DNA of 64,000 nt from positions 27,288,430 through 27,352,429 of the forward strand of contig CM022672.1 in assembly GCA_012295275.1 (NCBI GenBank), in the 5' to 3' direction. This stretch comes from Chrysomallon squamiferum (Eukaryota > Mollusca > Gastropoda > Neomphalida > Peltospiridae). Positions 26,871-38,833 of the stretch are shown piece after piece. Each line of letters begins with the position of its first letter. The first letter of the stretch is position 1. Below the pieces are notes generated by a model. That model was not told the DNA's origin. It saw only the letters and a program-made list of their open reading frames with translations, and made no database searches. Made by a program: the position numbers and the translations under genes.

Positions 26871-27500
26871 GGCATGTTCTGGTTTCCATCAGAATTTTTC
26901 CATGAAGTTGCTCAGTTCAGCATTAGTTTTCCATAAGTAATTCTTGAAGGCCTGGAAGATTCCATTTTTTCACAGACTGATTTTTGTGTCTTCTTACTCT
27001 ATAGCACATGAAGCTGGTAACATCCGTTAACTGGTATGGAGATATGAAAGTGTCTGTCTACACAATGGCAATTCAGATGTTGGTTTTATGCTTGGTGTTC
27101 AGCCATGTTGTCATCTGGGGCAGTGAAATGGCAGATTCTGCTGCCAAATCAGCTTTAGATTTGCCTCGTGTAAAAAAGGTGGTGTGCAATATAATGCTTT
27201 TAAACACCAAAGTCACCAATATATTTTTTCCATTTGGCAAAATGATCTGAACTGTTCAGCTGCAAACAATTTTCATTTTATCAAGTCAGTGCTCTAGACT
27301 GGCAGGCATTGCAGAAAGGATGAGATGGTCGTGTGTCATATTCACACCAGTCCTATAGCTATTTGACCCATTCATTTATCCTGAAGAAGGATCATCCACC
27401 TCAATGTGAACTCTCAATGTACTCTGACAGTACACCACATTTTGGCAGATTGCCATCATCTTAGATATATTTGGTCAAATAAATATTATGAATTCATTTT
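26870..27500 (+). mobile_element. Decayed non-LTR retrotransposon 3' end (RNase H and C-terminal zinc motif, Nimb/I-like)
   Basis: The plus strand holds a shredded LINE ORF2 end. A segment resembling the RNase H core FTDSLS appears near 26965 with stops. A well-preserved block SHVVIWGSEMADSAAKSA (about 27101-27155) matches the HVGIRGNEMADSAAKSA signature of RNase H in I/Nimb-clade LINEs. Further on, a frame-shifted CRKDEMVVC and a CTLTVHHILADC motif (about 27418-27455) match the conserved C-terminal Cys/His module. Multiple stops and frame changes make it inactive. It is followed by an AATAAA-like tail near 27478. Clade assignment is by motif recall. Confidence 0.75.
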
Positions 27501-28094
27501 GATTCCATTCAGAGCTTTTTGAGAATTATACAGTATTACTATAAATTTTAATTTAATACTGTATTACTTCTTTTTTTTTGCACAGCTGTTTACATTTTTA
27601 AAATTAATTTATTTGTATTATTAAATACACATTTTACTCTATATTCTTTGTTTGACATCCAATAGCCGAGGGATTTTTCGTGCTAGGGTGTTGTTAAACA
27701 TTCATTCTGTAAGCAAGATTTGTCTCGTAATTAAACTCGGGAAAATTATGTAACCATATATTTAGTCATAATAGTTATAAAGTAAGGGCGAGTGACAGAA
27801 AACATCTCTTGAATAAATATTTCATGTTGTATTTTATTTTAAAATTAAATATTCTCAGCTGGGTATTTGATATCTAGTTTTATAATGTGCAGCAGATTTT
27901 TAATTTTAATTGTAAACAAATTTAATAAATTACTGATTTATTCAGTTTTGTGTTCAAATATTCATTCGTCCATTCTCTACATCTAATAAGGCACATTGTG
28001 AATTCGAAATTCATTTTTTCGCAAAAACAGCATTTGATATTTTCTTGTGACATTAATAACTTGTTTCTCATGTTGTTGTATTGGTTTAAAACTC

Positions 28095-28126
<32 letters not shown>

Positions 28127-29215
28127 TTATATTTTTAATTACTATACGATTCACTTAACTGCAATTAATAAACGTCACATGAAATACAAATGTTCTGTTG
28201 GTAACTACCGCCGATACTAGTACGTTATGAATTTGATAACGTGTGCTTTTTCACCTCTCACATTTTTTTCTTTTGCAATTACGAATTACTACCGTACAAA
28301 GACGAACTCTTAATAGTGACCCGAAATACCTCAGTACTTGTGGACCTAGCTGTGTGATAAAATCACATTTGTCGTTGTTACTTAGTTTACAATGTCCTTA
28401 ATGGCGCACCACCTTCTGAATTAGTGTAAAAATAAAAACCTTTTTAATGTCTTAGAACACAGATTTCTCCATCGTATTTCTCGAAGTATTTTTAATTTCC
28501 CGAAAAAATAAAAATACCTTCAAAATTCCACTTCCAAAAGTAGTTTTTCATATAGTTTTAAATTTATTTGTCCAAAATATTATCAAACCTTCAGACCGAC
28601 AACATTTTTTTAGCTTCCATAAAATTCATCAGATTTGGCGGTATGGAATGTGATCAAATACTGCAATTTGATTGGATGTTATTTTTTATTTATTATTTTA
28701 TATTAATACTATTTGGGGTTTTTATGGGGTTTTTGTTGTTGTTGTTGTTTGTTTGTTGTTTGTTTTTTTTTTTTTTTTTTTTTTTTTTTTTCATTCTACC
28801 TAAGTGAATTTGTAGCCTAAGTAAATCATTTTGGAACATTTGAGAATCAAAAAAAAAAAAAAAAAAAATCGAGTATCTTGAGGTGGCATCAATTTCTCAT
28901 TTTTATTTTAACTAAAAACATTATGGCGTGATCAATGACACTTTTAATCAAATATTTGAAGCATGTTACTGTTACATTCATAATAATGTTGTCGGTAAAA
29001 TAAAAATTAAATGGTTTTCACCAGAGTTTTGCTAAGTGATTCTTTTAATTTGTTTCTCTTGATAACCATATAAATAAGAGCTTACCTTTTCTGCTGCTTA
29101 AGATTTAAATAATAATAACAGTTTGCTAGCCGAAGATATTACTTATAAATTAAATACAATAGTAATTTTCTGCTTTGTAATTCATTTCCGATCCGCTGAA
29201 TGATGTTATTAAACG
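27500..29215. other. Intergenic, low complexity
   Basis: The region holds a (TTTA)n run at about 28097-28130, a poly-T run at about 28761-28790 and a poly-A run at about 28850-28868. No gene or recognisable element was seen in the rest. Confidence 0.5.
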
Positions 29216-29223
29216 TGACGTCA
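29216..29223. promoter_or_regulatory. CRE palindrome upstream of F-box gene
   Basis: A perfect TGACGTCA lies 41 nt before the candidate first ATG (29264), followed at 29231-29240 by ATGACATCAT, a second ATF/AP-1-like near-palindrome. The position fits a core promoter; function is inferred. Confidence 0.4.
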
Positions 29224-29263
29224 TTTCATTATGACATCATTCTTTGCTAGCAAATATGAACAG

Positions 29264-30798
29264 ATGGATAATGACGGTAAGAACAGGATACATTTTTTGT
29301 TGTGTGAAATACTGGAACACATTATTTATTCTTTCAAACGAACATGTAATAATATTATATATTTTGTTTAACTTCAGTCAATATTTTATTATTAATGATT
29401 ATTACATCTAGTTTTTATATAATAATATAAATATACCTTTTCTAAAATTCTATTTCCTTCTGCTTATTTATAAAAAGATATTAAATGCAACTGTTTATTT
29501 ATATAATATATTAATAATAATAATAATAATAATAAAAATCTTAAAAATTCGTTCATAAACATAAATAACGTAATGTCCTACTTATCTACATAAATGTCAA
29601 AATAAATAAATAAGCAAGTAAATAAATGAATAAATATTTTACAGCGTCCGCATGTCCTATTCTGAAATTACCTGACTGGGCTTTGTTTTTGATATTTCGT
29701 CACATCCCTCAGGATTCTAATTTACTAGCTGTAAAATGTACCTGTCACCGATTCAACTTGCTCTTCTACGACGTCACCTTCTGGATCCGCAATGAGCTGG
29801 TTATCAGATCTCACTATGTCGACTCCATCGTCCAGAATATCCTTCACTATTCGTGGAACTCTCTTCAGCGAGTCGACTTGGCCACATGTTCGAGCATACG
29901 CGAAACCGACATTTTAACAATCATTGTGAAATGCAGACACATCCGGAGCATGGCGCTGTCGTACTGCGTCAGCGAGAACGCGCTGCTGTACACGGCGGTG
30001 TACGCGACGCGCCTCGCCGAGCTCGATATTTCAGGATGTTGCTCGGCAACCACTACCTTTGTTCTGGCGGTTTTAGAGAGACACGGAAACTCCCTTCAGA
30101 AACTCATTCTTTCTGACTGCATGGGTTTACGTAAAGGAAACGAGTTCGATGAAATGGTGGAAAAGTTAGCAAAGTGCGTCAACATACGGGTACTGGACAT
30201 CAGCTGGACAAAAAAAAGCTACACGGCCTGCCCATTCCACGAACGGCATTTAATCTGTATTGTTCAGGGCTGCAAATCTCTCATATCATTGCACATATCT
30301 GGAGGTTTCGTCACGTCGGCTGTCATTTCAACTTTGACGAAGAACAGTCCGAATATTATATCGCTGTCGCTTGCAAGAACATGTCTGGAAGACTCAGATA
30401 TTGTCCGGTTAACGAAATTCTGCAAGAAGATCCAGTATCTTGATCTGTCTTCGTGCACAATGATCACGTCAAAAGGATTTGACAGTCTGGGAGGCTTAAA
30501 GTGTCTGAATCGACTTGTTCTCAATAATTGCATTCAGCTCAAGGGAGACTCGTTGGGCTACATTCTGAACAAAGTTCCCAGCATACAGCATCTTGAACTA
30601 GCGTGCTGTCTTGGTCTTGTGGATGCGGATTTCAGTCAGCAGATGTTTTCAAATCTGAAATCCATATGCATCAACCAAACTCATTTGACTCAGGATTTTG
30701 TCTCTGAGTTTATGAAGAGAAAAACATCAGCGGTCATTACTTGCAAGAATTGTTTTAATATAGAAAGAGAGGTCTATGCTGTCATAAAAGAGGTTTAG
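29264..30798 (+). CDS. F-box/leucine-rich-repeat protein
   Basis: This is a probable substrate receptor of an SCF (SKP1-CUL1-F-box) E3 ligase. Residues about 9-55 form an F-box (LKLPDWALFLIFRHIPQ ... FWI). The rest is a run of cysteine-containing LRRs (FBXL/AMN1 type), with repeated LDIS/LSLA/LDLS/LELA strands up to about residue 360. Two N-termini are possible. A spliced start uses 29264-29276 (MDND plus one base), the donor ACG|GTAAGA and the acceptor tttacag at 29638-29644, joining in phase to 29645-30798 (388 aa). An unspliced start is the ATG at 29626 (390 aa), which lies inside the acceptor tract. I prefer the spliced one, because 29626 sits in an AT-rich stretch immediately before a good acceptor. 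The main exon is intronless over 1.15 kb and clearly richer in GC than its surroundings. The closest FBXL orthologue is not recognised. Confidence 0.85.
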
Positions 30799-31133
30799 TC
30801 CGAAACACTTCATTGAAATGTCCAGATGATATAATAGATATTTAGCGAACAAGCAATTTAAATGAAAGGGTCTTTAGGCAACTTTATATATATATAATTT
30901 TTTTTTTTTTTTTCAATGTAAATCCAAACAAAATCTATGAAATGTGTAGTTCAGTCTTTCATTTGGGTTGCGAAAATCCAGACATACGGTATTCGTTCCA
31001 AAGAATGTTGAAACCTTAAAGAGGATTCGGTTAAAAAAATATATAATAATAATACTTATGATTAAGTTTGGTTTCAAATGTCAGAGATGTTTTAAAACAG
31101 AGTTTCTTCGTTTTGTCATAATTCATTTTAAAA

Positions 31134-31165
<32 letters not shown>

Positions 31166-31660
31166 CATTAATTCTGGAACATTTCATGACGATTTTTATA
31201 TTATTCACGTGTTCATATTTTATATATAAATTCAAGTTCGTTTATCTTCTTTTCTTTTTGCAAATATATTCAAGTTTATGCTGTATGACAGTTTTTGTAT
31301 ATGACTTCAATGATAATTATAATGTTTTTATTTTTATTACAATTATTATTATTATTTTTAATAAAAAGAAAAACGTGCAAACCACATTTTATGATTGTAG
31401 AGCACAAATAAATAAAGAATTTGCTTGATTCCGTTTGGTATTCGTTTTCCCAGTTAAGGAGATAACAAATGAGTGTTTGTGTTATGTATGCAAATTGCAT
31501 GTTTAATTGTAGTTATATTTTGTATGTAGTTATAATATACATGTATATAACAATATATTTTGTAAATATGTTCATTAAAATATCTTTTTACAAATGTTGT
31601 TGTTGACGTTCAAACTTATGATGATTTTTTAAACAAAATCTTAACCTACAAATATACAAA

Positions 31661-31841
31661 TGTAACGAAAGTTCTGTCCATCTTTTTTTAAGGCTCAGGA
31701 AAAGAATAAAACTTGATATCTGATTTATTTAATGAAGAGCTTTTTAATATCACGTTCATAAAATTCCTTGGGTTTTAACTATATATTTACTACAAAAAAA
31801 AAAAAAAAAAAAAAAAAAAACCAGACAGAACTTTCGTTACA
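31661..31841. mobile_element. MITE-like element with 18-bp perfect terminal inverted repeats
   Basis: TGTAACGAAAGTTCTGTC at 31661-31678 is perfectly matched in inverse by its complement at 31824-31841. The 145-bp interior is non-coding and contains a poly-A tract next to the right repeat. The size and the terminal repeats are those of a miniature inverted-repeat DNA transposon. No clear target-site duplication is visible, so the superfamily is unassigned. Confidence 0.65.
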
Positions 31842-31935
31842 ACCTGATAATTTATTTGTAATTAACCTCACTTCATCTTGAAATTTATACCAGCACAATG
31901 GTGCCAATATGTTTTTAGAAATTGTGGTTCCTTCA

Positions 31936-32038
<103 letters not shown>

Positions 32039-32722
32039 CAGAATTATTACTTTAAGAGAAACATGAAAAATCATTGGATCATTTATAATCTGTATAGGAT
32101 AGCATCAATTTAAAAAACATTTTTATTTTCAAAGATAATGCGTGAATGCGTATACATGCGTTAAAAAAACTCATTACGAAGGAATAATATATAAATACCT
32201 TGATTTCGTAATTTTGTCCCATGTATTGCAGTTAAAAAAAAAAAAAAAAAAAAAAGGTCTCCTTTGAATATACATGTTAGAGAAAACAATCAGAGAATAG
32301 GACTAACGCTTCTCAAAATTTGTTTGATTTTTAGGTCAAAACCCTATATACCAAATGTCACCTGTGAACCGAATGCTTAGAGCAAATAGCAGTTACCGCC
32401 TGAAAATTGTTTAAACATTACAACGCGTATAGACAGCCTTTCGATAAACACTGAACAGTTTCCAGTTTCTGAACTTTATATAAAAATATCAACAATCCAT
32501 TTTCTCCTATAATTATTAAGAATATATGATACAAATAGCTAGGATGTACCGATAATACTTCTGTTTTCGATTTAACACTGATCAACGTCCACATATTAAA
32601 TCGCACAAGATATCAGAAATATTTAAAAAGTCTCAGATAAATAAATATATATTTATATGTTATTTAAATGTTTTTGCCCTGAAATTCTTTAAATATATTC
32701 TGTTTCCTAATCAGACATTTTT

Positions 32723-35370
32723 CTACTGATATGAAGGTCTTCTTTTAGTTCGAACTCTCGCAACAAATTCACTCGATCTTGAACCTTTTGTTGTCTGTGG
32801 GATTTCTGAGGGATGCCAGTCCCAGGTGGAACCCTTAGTGAATCTGTAGGAACTTGCTTTTAGTCGGCACTTACATAGACAGCATCTTGACCGGAAAACC
32901 TAAAATAAGATTCAACAATTTATATAATGTTAGCTGAAAAATGCCATTTGTCTAATATGAACGATATTTTATTTTATTTTATTTTATTTAGTTTTTTTAA
33001 TTTTAAATTTAGTAAAGAAAATGTAATTTGTAAATGATATTAATTATCAATCGAAAACATTCCATAAAACAACAACGAATACCACGCCACGCTACAATTG
33101 ATACCTTTATTATTGCCACTTCAGTTGTCACAGTTATCATCAAGTTACTATTACGCTAGTCATACTATTACAACAGCAACAACGGTCTTTTAAAACAGTG
33201 GTTTTTATTTATGCCACCACAACTATTACTACCGTACCCCATTACTCATCATGTGTTCTTAGATGTATAACTGCTATAACTGATGCAACAGAAAAAGAAG
33301 AAAAAAAAAAAAAAAGAAGAAGAAGATACCGAAGCAAGTGTGCTGAAGAATGTCCTCGGACTTGAGCACCACCTTGCTGAACGCTGCGAGTTATCTTTCC
33401 CTTCTGGATATCTAAATGTAACTTCTTCATACGTGGGATCTGAATCAATAGGCGAGTTCTTTTCATCAGCTGCGGGAACTTCGTAACCTGCATCATCCAC
33501 TGTACTGTCAGTCTCTACCGCCAGCTGACTCTTCTCTGTAGAAAACCCACCTCTTTTCGCGAAAAATCGTTTTTCTTTCCTAGCCTGCAGCGCCGCCTGG
33601 ATGGCGTCCACTCCACCTTGTAGCAAGATGAGGTGACCGAAGTCAGGTTCGAACGAATCGTCGTTTAATAAACTGATGTCATTTGTATCATCCAATAATA
33701 ATTTGGAAACTGAAGTCATCTGAGATTTTTTAATTGAATTTATTCCTTCATTGCAAGTTGCATTTATCCAAAGAAGGTGGTTCTCGGTTTATATTAGACA
33801 TATCGAAGAACTTACTAGATGGTGTAGTGAAACACTTTGGCTCTGTTTGTCTCTGGATGCGATCAGATCTTCTCGGTATGGGTGGCACGCCAGTTCGCGC
33901 TGGAAGACCTCGATTAGATGGAGCCGGTAACAGCGGCTTGTTTGGACTTTGTTTTGGTTGTGTGTTCAGATCGTTCACTAGCGATGGTTTACTCAGAAAA
34001 GATTCCAACTTAGCATCTACAGTAAGTTTCTTTTGAAGTGAACTGCGATAATTGTTAACATCTATATTCTCAGTGATTTTGTTTTGAGTCACTTTGATAA
34101 CTTCCGGACCACAAGATTTAACGTCTTCATAAACAGAGGATATTCGTTCGTTATTATCTTTACGAGAATTATTTCGCCCAGTTTCTGTAAAAATAAATAA
34201 ATAAATTAGTAAACTGCTATTTTTATCAGCATCTGGTAATAGCTGTAAAATGTACAGTGTAAATTTTTCTGTGATGGTAAAGTCATCTATAACGCCTTAG
34301 TTCGTGATGGCATTTGTTTTTTTCATTGTCCTTTTATACACTTAATTATTAATAGTTATTATTAAAATATGTATGCTACTGATATGTAACGATTGCTTTA
34401 AATTGTAGAGGTGTTTTTACAAGAAAATAACATTAATAAGAAACAGTTTTAAACAAATAAATAAAGAATTCATAGACAGACAGACAAACATACAGATAGT
34501 CAGTCAGGCAAGCAGACAGATATATTAAGTAAAATTTCACACCACTATTAAGCCCATAGTACTTTTGTGTCCATTAACAGACGAACCTTTTCTTTCTTGC
34601 GAATTAAGAATCCCACTACTCAAATTTGATTTTTCTTTTTTCTCCTTCGGTGGCAACCTTGGAATTGTTTTGACGGGTAAATCTGGAATTTGTTCCGTTT
34701 TCAAATCAGGTAGTTTTTCAACAGATGACCGTACAGATTTTTTGGCAGGTAACTTTGGAACTGTGCGAGGTACTGTTATGGATGATGTTGCTGGTGTTAT
34801 TGCTGCGGTCGTTACAGAAACTTCTTTCGGTGTTGTCGGTAAAGCACGTCTAGCTGTAGATGTTGTTATTTTACCTGATGGTGCTGCTGCTGGTGGTTTT
34901 AATGCAGGTGTTGTTATTACCTTTGTGGATGTTTTTATTGTTGTTCTCTGAGCTGTTGCGTTTGGTATGGAGGTTGTTGTCGCTGTTCTTCGAGCTGTCG
35001 TCGTTGTCCTTGGAGCTGTTGTAGTTGTTATTCTGTTTCTTCTGGCAGGCTGGTGAACAATTGGGCTTGGAGGTAATCCCTTCACACGAGTTCGTTCTAA
35101 TGAAATTGTTTTAACATTACAGCTGTGGTTGTTGTTGGACCCCAACCAAGTCGCCGGTGTTTCGCTTATAGTCCTGTTAACACGTCGTGGATGAGAGCTC
35201 AGCCAAGCAGAGAGGTCGGAGGGAGGTGGTTCAATGTCGTTGGCAGATTGTGACAATGTTGGTGATGATGACGAGGAAGATGAGGATGAATCTTTATTTC
35301 TACATCTCCTAGGCGGAGCCACCGGTCTATTTTCAGAATGTGACGATCTGCCGAATGTCTTAACGGACAT
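32723..35370 (-). CDS. Proline/threonine-rich adaptor-like protein (four inferred exons)
   Basis: The family is not recognised. The inferred exons on the minus strand are 35370-34563, 34184-33816, 33709-33330 and 32899-32723, which join in phase to 577 aa. Exon 1 starts at ATG 35370 with an in-frame TAA just upstream. The protein is low-complexity and basic. It has polybasic and proline motifs that look like SH3 ligands (RPVAPPRRCR, LPPKEKK, VPPIPRRS), a threonine-rich TTT/ARRT segment at about residues 112-150 and a polyserine run. Toward the C-terminus it has GGVDAIQAALQARKEKR, followed by tyrosine motifs YEVP and YEEV that resemble SH2 ligands. There is no catalytic domain. The 106-bp intron between exons 2 and 3 is supported by GTAAGT and phase. 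The last junction is uncertain: a phase-0 donor (TCG|GTATCT) gives a 58-residue tail, while a phase-2 donor (GCAAG|GTGGTG) into the same acceptor gives a short tail ending VYVSAD. It could be a scaffold in tyrosine-kinase or cytoskeletal signalling, which is inference. Confidence 0.6.
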
Positions 35371-36369
35371 AACCACTTAATTTATGGTCATTCCAGATCT
35401 TAGAAATAAATAAATAAATAAATTTCTTATTGATATTTTACATAAAATAGAAAAGTTTGGAAGAAGAAGAAGAAGAAAATATGTATTCATACATACATAC
35501 ATATATATATATATATATCCTTTAAAAAAAATTATTTTCATTATTAAATTATTAGTATTTTATTTTATTTTATTTATTTATTTATTTTTTATTTATTTAT
35601 TTATTTTTTTAAAGATTATAAAGATTAACTCGCCACTGCTAAGTTTCTGTGTTTAAACCTACATTACTGGATGCAAGTTTTAACTTCATGACCGAAGAGC
35701 TAACTGCACGATACCTCTAAGCTTTAACAGTATGACAAGCATGCCACTCACAGCGGATTAACATTCTCAATGGATTTTTGCCTGCTTGTTAAGGATGTGA
35801 TTTCAAAAGCATTTAGTCCGTACATCCTGCTATTGCTGTCTTACTTCTCTTAACATGTACGTACAATTATTTATTATCCAGAGTTTCAAAATATGTTAAT
35901 TTAATTAAATAATTAATATGGGAAAAAAAAAAGGAATTGAGTATTATTTGTATTTAAAGGGTATCATATTTTCAGAGATATAACAAAGCATGTCAGCACA
36001 AGTTTTAAAATACAATTAGAAAAATTATTTAAATTTTACAGACTAAGTGTTAAATAAATATGTGAATCTCCGAAAATGCTGTTTTGAAGAAAGGAAAGAA
36101 ATTTTGAAATGTTACTTCTTACAAAAACAAGAAGTAACGTTTAAATACGAGAATCTACTAAATGTCTGTAAAGTTTCTCTCTGTTGTATTTCCTTCCCTG
36201 ACAAAGAGATGGACTGTTGCTTAATAGAAAACCGATTTAAACTTTCCTTCTTTAGCCCTTTCTCTACCTCACTGTATAAATGTATATATGCATGTACGTA
36301 CGTATCATGCGTGCCCTATGTACGTATGTACTTTAGGATTTTGAATATTCTCGGGCTTATGTATGTCTG

Positions 36370-36545
36370 AATAGTCTCTGTACATACTCAATATTCGGGA
36401 ACGCACTGGCGCAGGAGGACAAAGTCCACCATGACCTCACAAACCCCTTCAGATGCCGCTGACGAGACTCGAACGTATGGCATCCATTCGCCCGCACTCC
36501 GAAGGCGAACGATGTTACCGTTCAGCCATCAAGACAACCTTGCAG
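36370..36545 (-). mobile_element. tRNA-derived SINE
   Basis: On the minus strand a GC-richer block shows an RNA polymerase III A box (TGGCTGAACGG, complement of 36518-36528), and about 45 nt later a B box (CGTTCGAGTCTC, complement of 36464-36475). A unique-looking body runs down to about 36370. The spacing is tRNA-like, but no acceptor stem pairs, which excludes a functional tRNA gene. The family is unknown to me, and its boundaries are approximate. Confidence 0.65.
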
Positions 36546-36798
36546 TTAGCTCTTCGATCATGAAGTTAAAACGTACATCCAATAATGTATGTACGAATGC
36601 ATGCCCTATGTATGTATGTATGTATATGTATGTATAATGTATGTATGTTTATAAATGCATTTTCATTATCACATAGGTGATATGTATGTGTGTGCATTTT
36701 CTTACAGGTCATAAGAAGTTAATTATAAATATTTATAAACCTTTATTTTCATTATCACATAGGTGATGTACACATGCGCGCTCTCACACATCTACTCC

Positions 36799-36801
<3 letters not shown>

Positions 36802-36851
<50 letters not shown>
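36802..36851. repeat. (CA)n microsatellite
   Basis: Twenty-five or so uninterrupted CA units. Confidence 0.95.
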
Positions 36852-37470
36852 TATAATAACAGTAGCAAAGTGTTTTGGCTCACACTCAAACTCATCATTT
36901 TTTAGTAGACACATTTAAAAAATAAACACAGGAATTTTACTAAACATTTATCCAAACGCATGCATAATATGTGACAATGTGCGAATGTCTGTTTTACGAA
37001 TATCTTTTTATACCGTCAATACAAAAACTGAAACTCACCTCCAGTGCTTACAGAAGAAAACAGAAACGACAGTTATACATCCTGTCTACAAATGATTCTC
37101 AATTAACTATTGACATTCTGTTACAAGTTGCACCATTCATTTCACATGAGTTTTTAAAAAAAAAATGTTTTTTCGACTGAATTAACTAAATCCTGTAGGC
37201 GGATTATCTGAGACATGCTGAGAAGCAGTAGGAGTAATTAAAACGGTTATGTCCCGATACAGAGCAGTTGTCGTCAAAGAATACATTTCCGTGTATTTAC
37301 ATATGGCGTTATCTTAACATTAATATACGTGCGCACCCTTAAATGTAGTCTTAAATGTAGCCCATAATTGATTTGATTGACATCTGTTTCCAAAATATGC
37401 CTTTTAATTAATTTATTTTTATCAACTCATGACCACCATCTTTATTACAAAAATAGAAGTTTTTGTATTA

Positions 37471-38081
37471 CTGTGTTAAAAATTAACTTTTAGAAAGCGT
37501 CCGTTTTTCGGGGATGATGGAAAGAATCAAATTTTATTTGATCTCCTTCAGTACAGACATCACATAATAATGTCGTCTTTGTGTAGCTCTTTTCCCATAT
37601 GCATATCAGTGATGGGTGTGCAATATTATAACAATTCAGTATTCATTAATATTATTTAAATTGGTAAGTTCAAAATGAATTATTTCTAAGTTAAAATCAT
37701 CAAAGCTTACTACAATTATTATTATTAAATTATAAATAACACCGTTAAAATCGCTAAATATCAAATCATTGTCTAAGGAACAAAACGTATCAGAAGAGCT
37801 TTGATGATAATATTGCAAACTCATCACTGATATGCACATGGGAAAAGAGCTACTCGCGACATCATGAGAAAAATAGGAACAGAATTCAAGAATTATAATT
37901 ATTTAAGAATTCAAGAATTGTAACATGAAAAGACATTAAAGACAACATTTGAATTAGAAGATTTGTTACACAAAGACAACATTATTATGTGATGTCTGTC
38001 CTGAAGGAGATCAAATAAAATTTGATTCTTTCCCTCATCCCCGAAAAACGGACGCTTTCTAAAAGATAATTTTTAACACAG
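37471..38081. mobile_element. Foldback (long inverted-repeat) element, about 610 bp
   Basis: The left arm 37471-37629 is repeated in inverse, with few mismatches, at 37807-38081. The outer part (for example gcgtccgtttttcgggga near 37497) pairs with 37967-38081, and the inner part (agctcttttcccata, 37585-37629) pairs with 37807-37851. The right arm is interrupted by about 115 bp (37852-37966) that is absent from the left arm. The loop of about 180 bp has no coding content. It has the structure of a foldback or MITE-type DNA transposon with a later insertion; the superfamily is unassigned. Confidence 0.75.
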
Positions 38082-38833
38082 GAATTAAGATCAATATTTT
38101 GTGGCACTTTTTCCGAATCGCATATAAATATGAACTGGTATTTTGGCGCGAAATCTAAGATACGTCATGGTGTGAACCAAGCGTAATGATACATGGCGAT
38201 TATTCTTTCTTGAATTAATTACAAGGGCAGATCTTTGGTGAAACTAACGACGCATACGTTTCATGGCCCCTAGACATTGTTAAAAGTAAATGTAGTCCAC
38301 ACTGCTTCAGAATTTGATATAACCAAATCTAAGCTGCTGTCATGAATGAATAATATAACAGAGGTTACACAGACCTCGTTGCTGCTTGCAAAAGGGTGCC
38401 ATATTAGTTCAGGCTTCATGGCCTCCAAAAATATAAATTAATTGTATAATAATTGTCATAATTTAATGCTGAAATTTTCCAAAATAATAATTAAATGAAA
38501 TGACAATTTTATTTTTTCTGGGAATTAACCTTTAATACTCTCTGTTGTTTTGAAATATAAAATATATATCAATGTAATAATTTTAATGGATGGAGATAGT
38601 TTTTTGTTTTTTTTCTTTGCCTAGAAAAGTTCATATTAGAAAATCTTATTTATTGTTTTATTTATTGAAGAAGAAAAAGAAAGAAAAAAAAAAGAGAGAA
38701 AGATAGAATCCACAAAGTGAAAATAATGACGTATTTACGTTTGAATATTACTGTCAATAAATAATGATATGCTACTGTGCAACCAATGTCAAAACATATA
38801 GATTAAGGGACATAACTAGAGAAGCTGTCACTC

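Noticed and set aside
29853-30533. Several open frames overlapping the F-box exon on both strands
   Set aside because: Shadows of the GC-richer coding exon; none has its own homology or start context.
33721-33750. Frameshift or pseudogenisation of the minus-strand adaptor-like gene
   Set aside because: A GTAAGT donor at 33815 and an acceptor ending at 33710 restore the frame exactly, so an intron is the simpler explanation.
34565-34951. 128-codon plus-strand open frame
   Set aside because: It is antisense to the Thr/Pro-rich exon of the minus-strand gene, whose codon bias keeps the opposite strand open.
36464-36528. tRNA gene
   Set aside because: A and B boxes are present, but no acceptor stem or proper anticodon arm can be drawn, so a SINE is the better reading.
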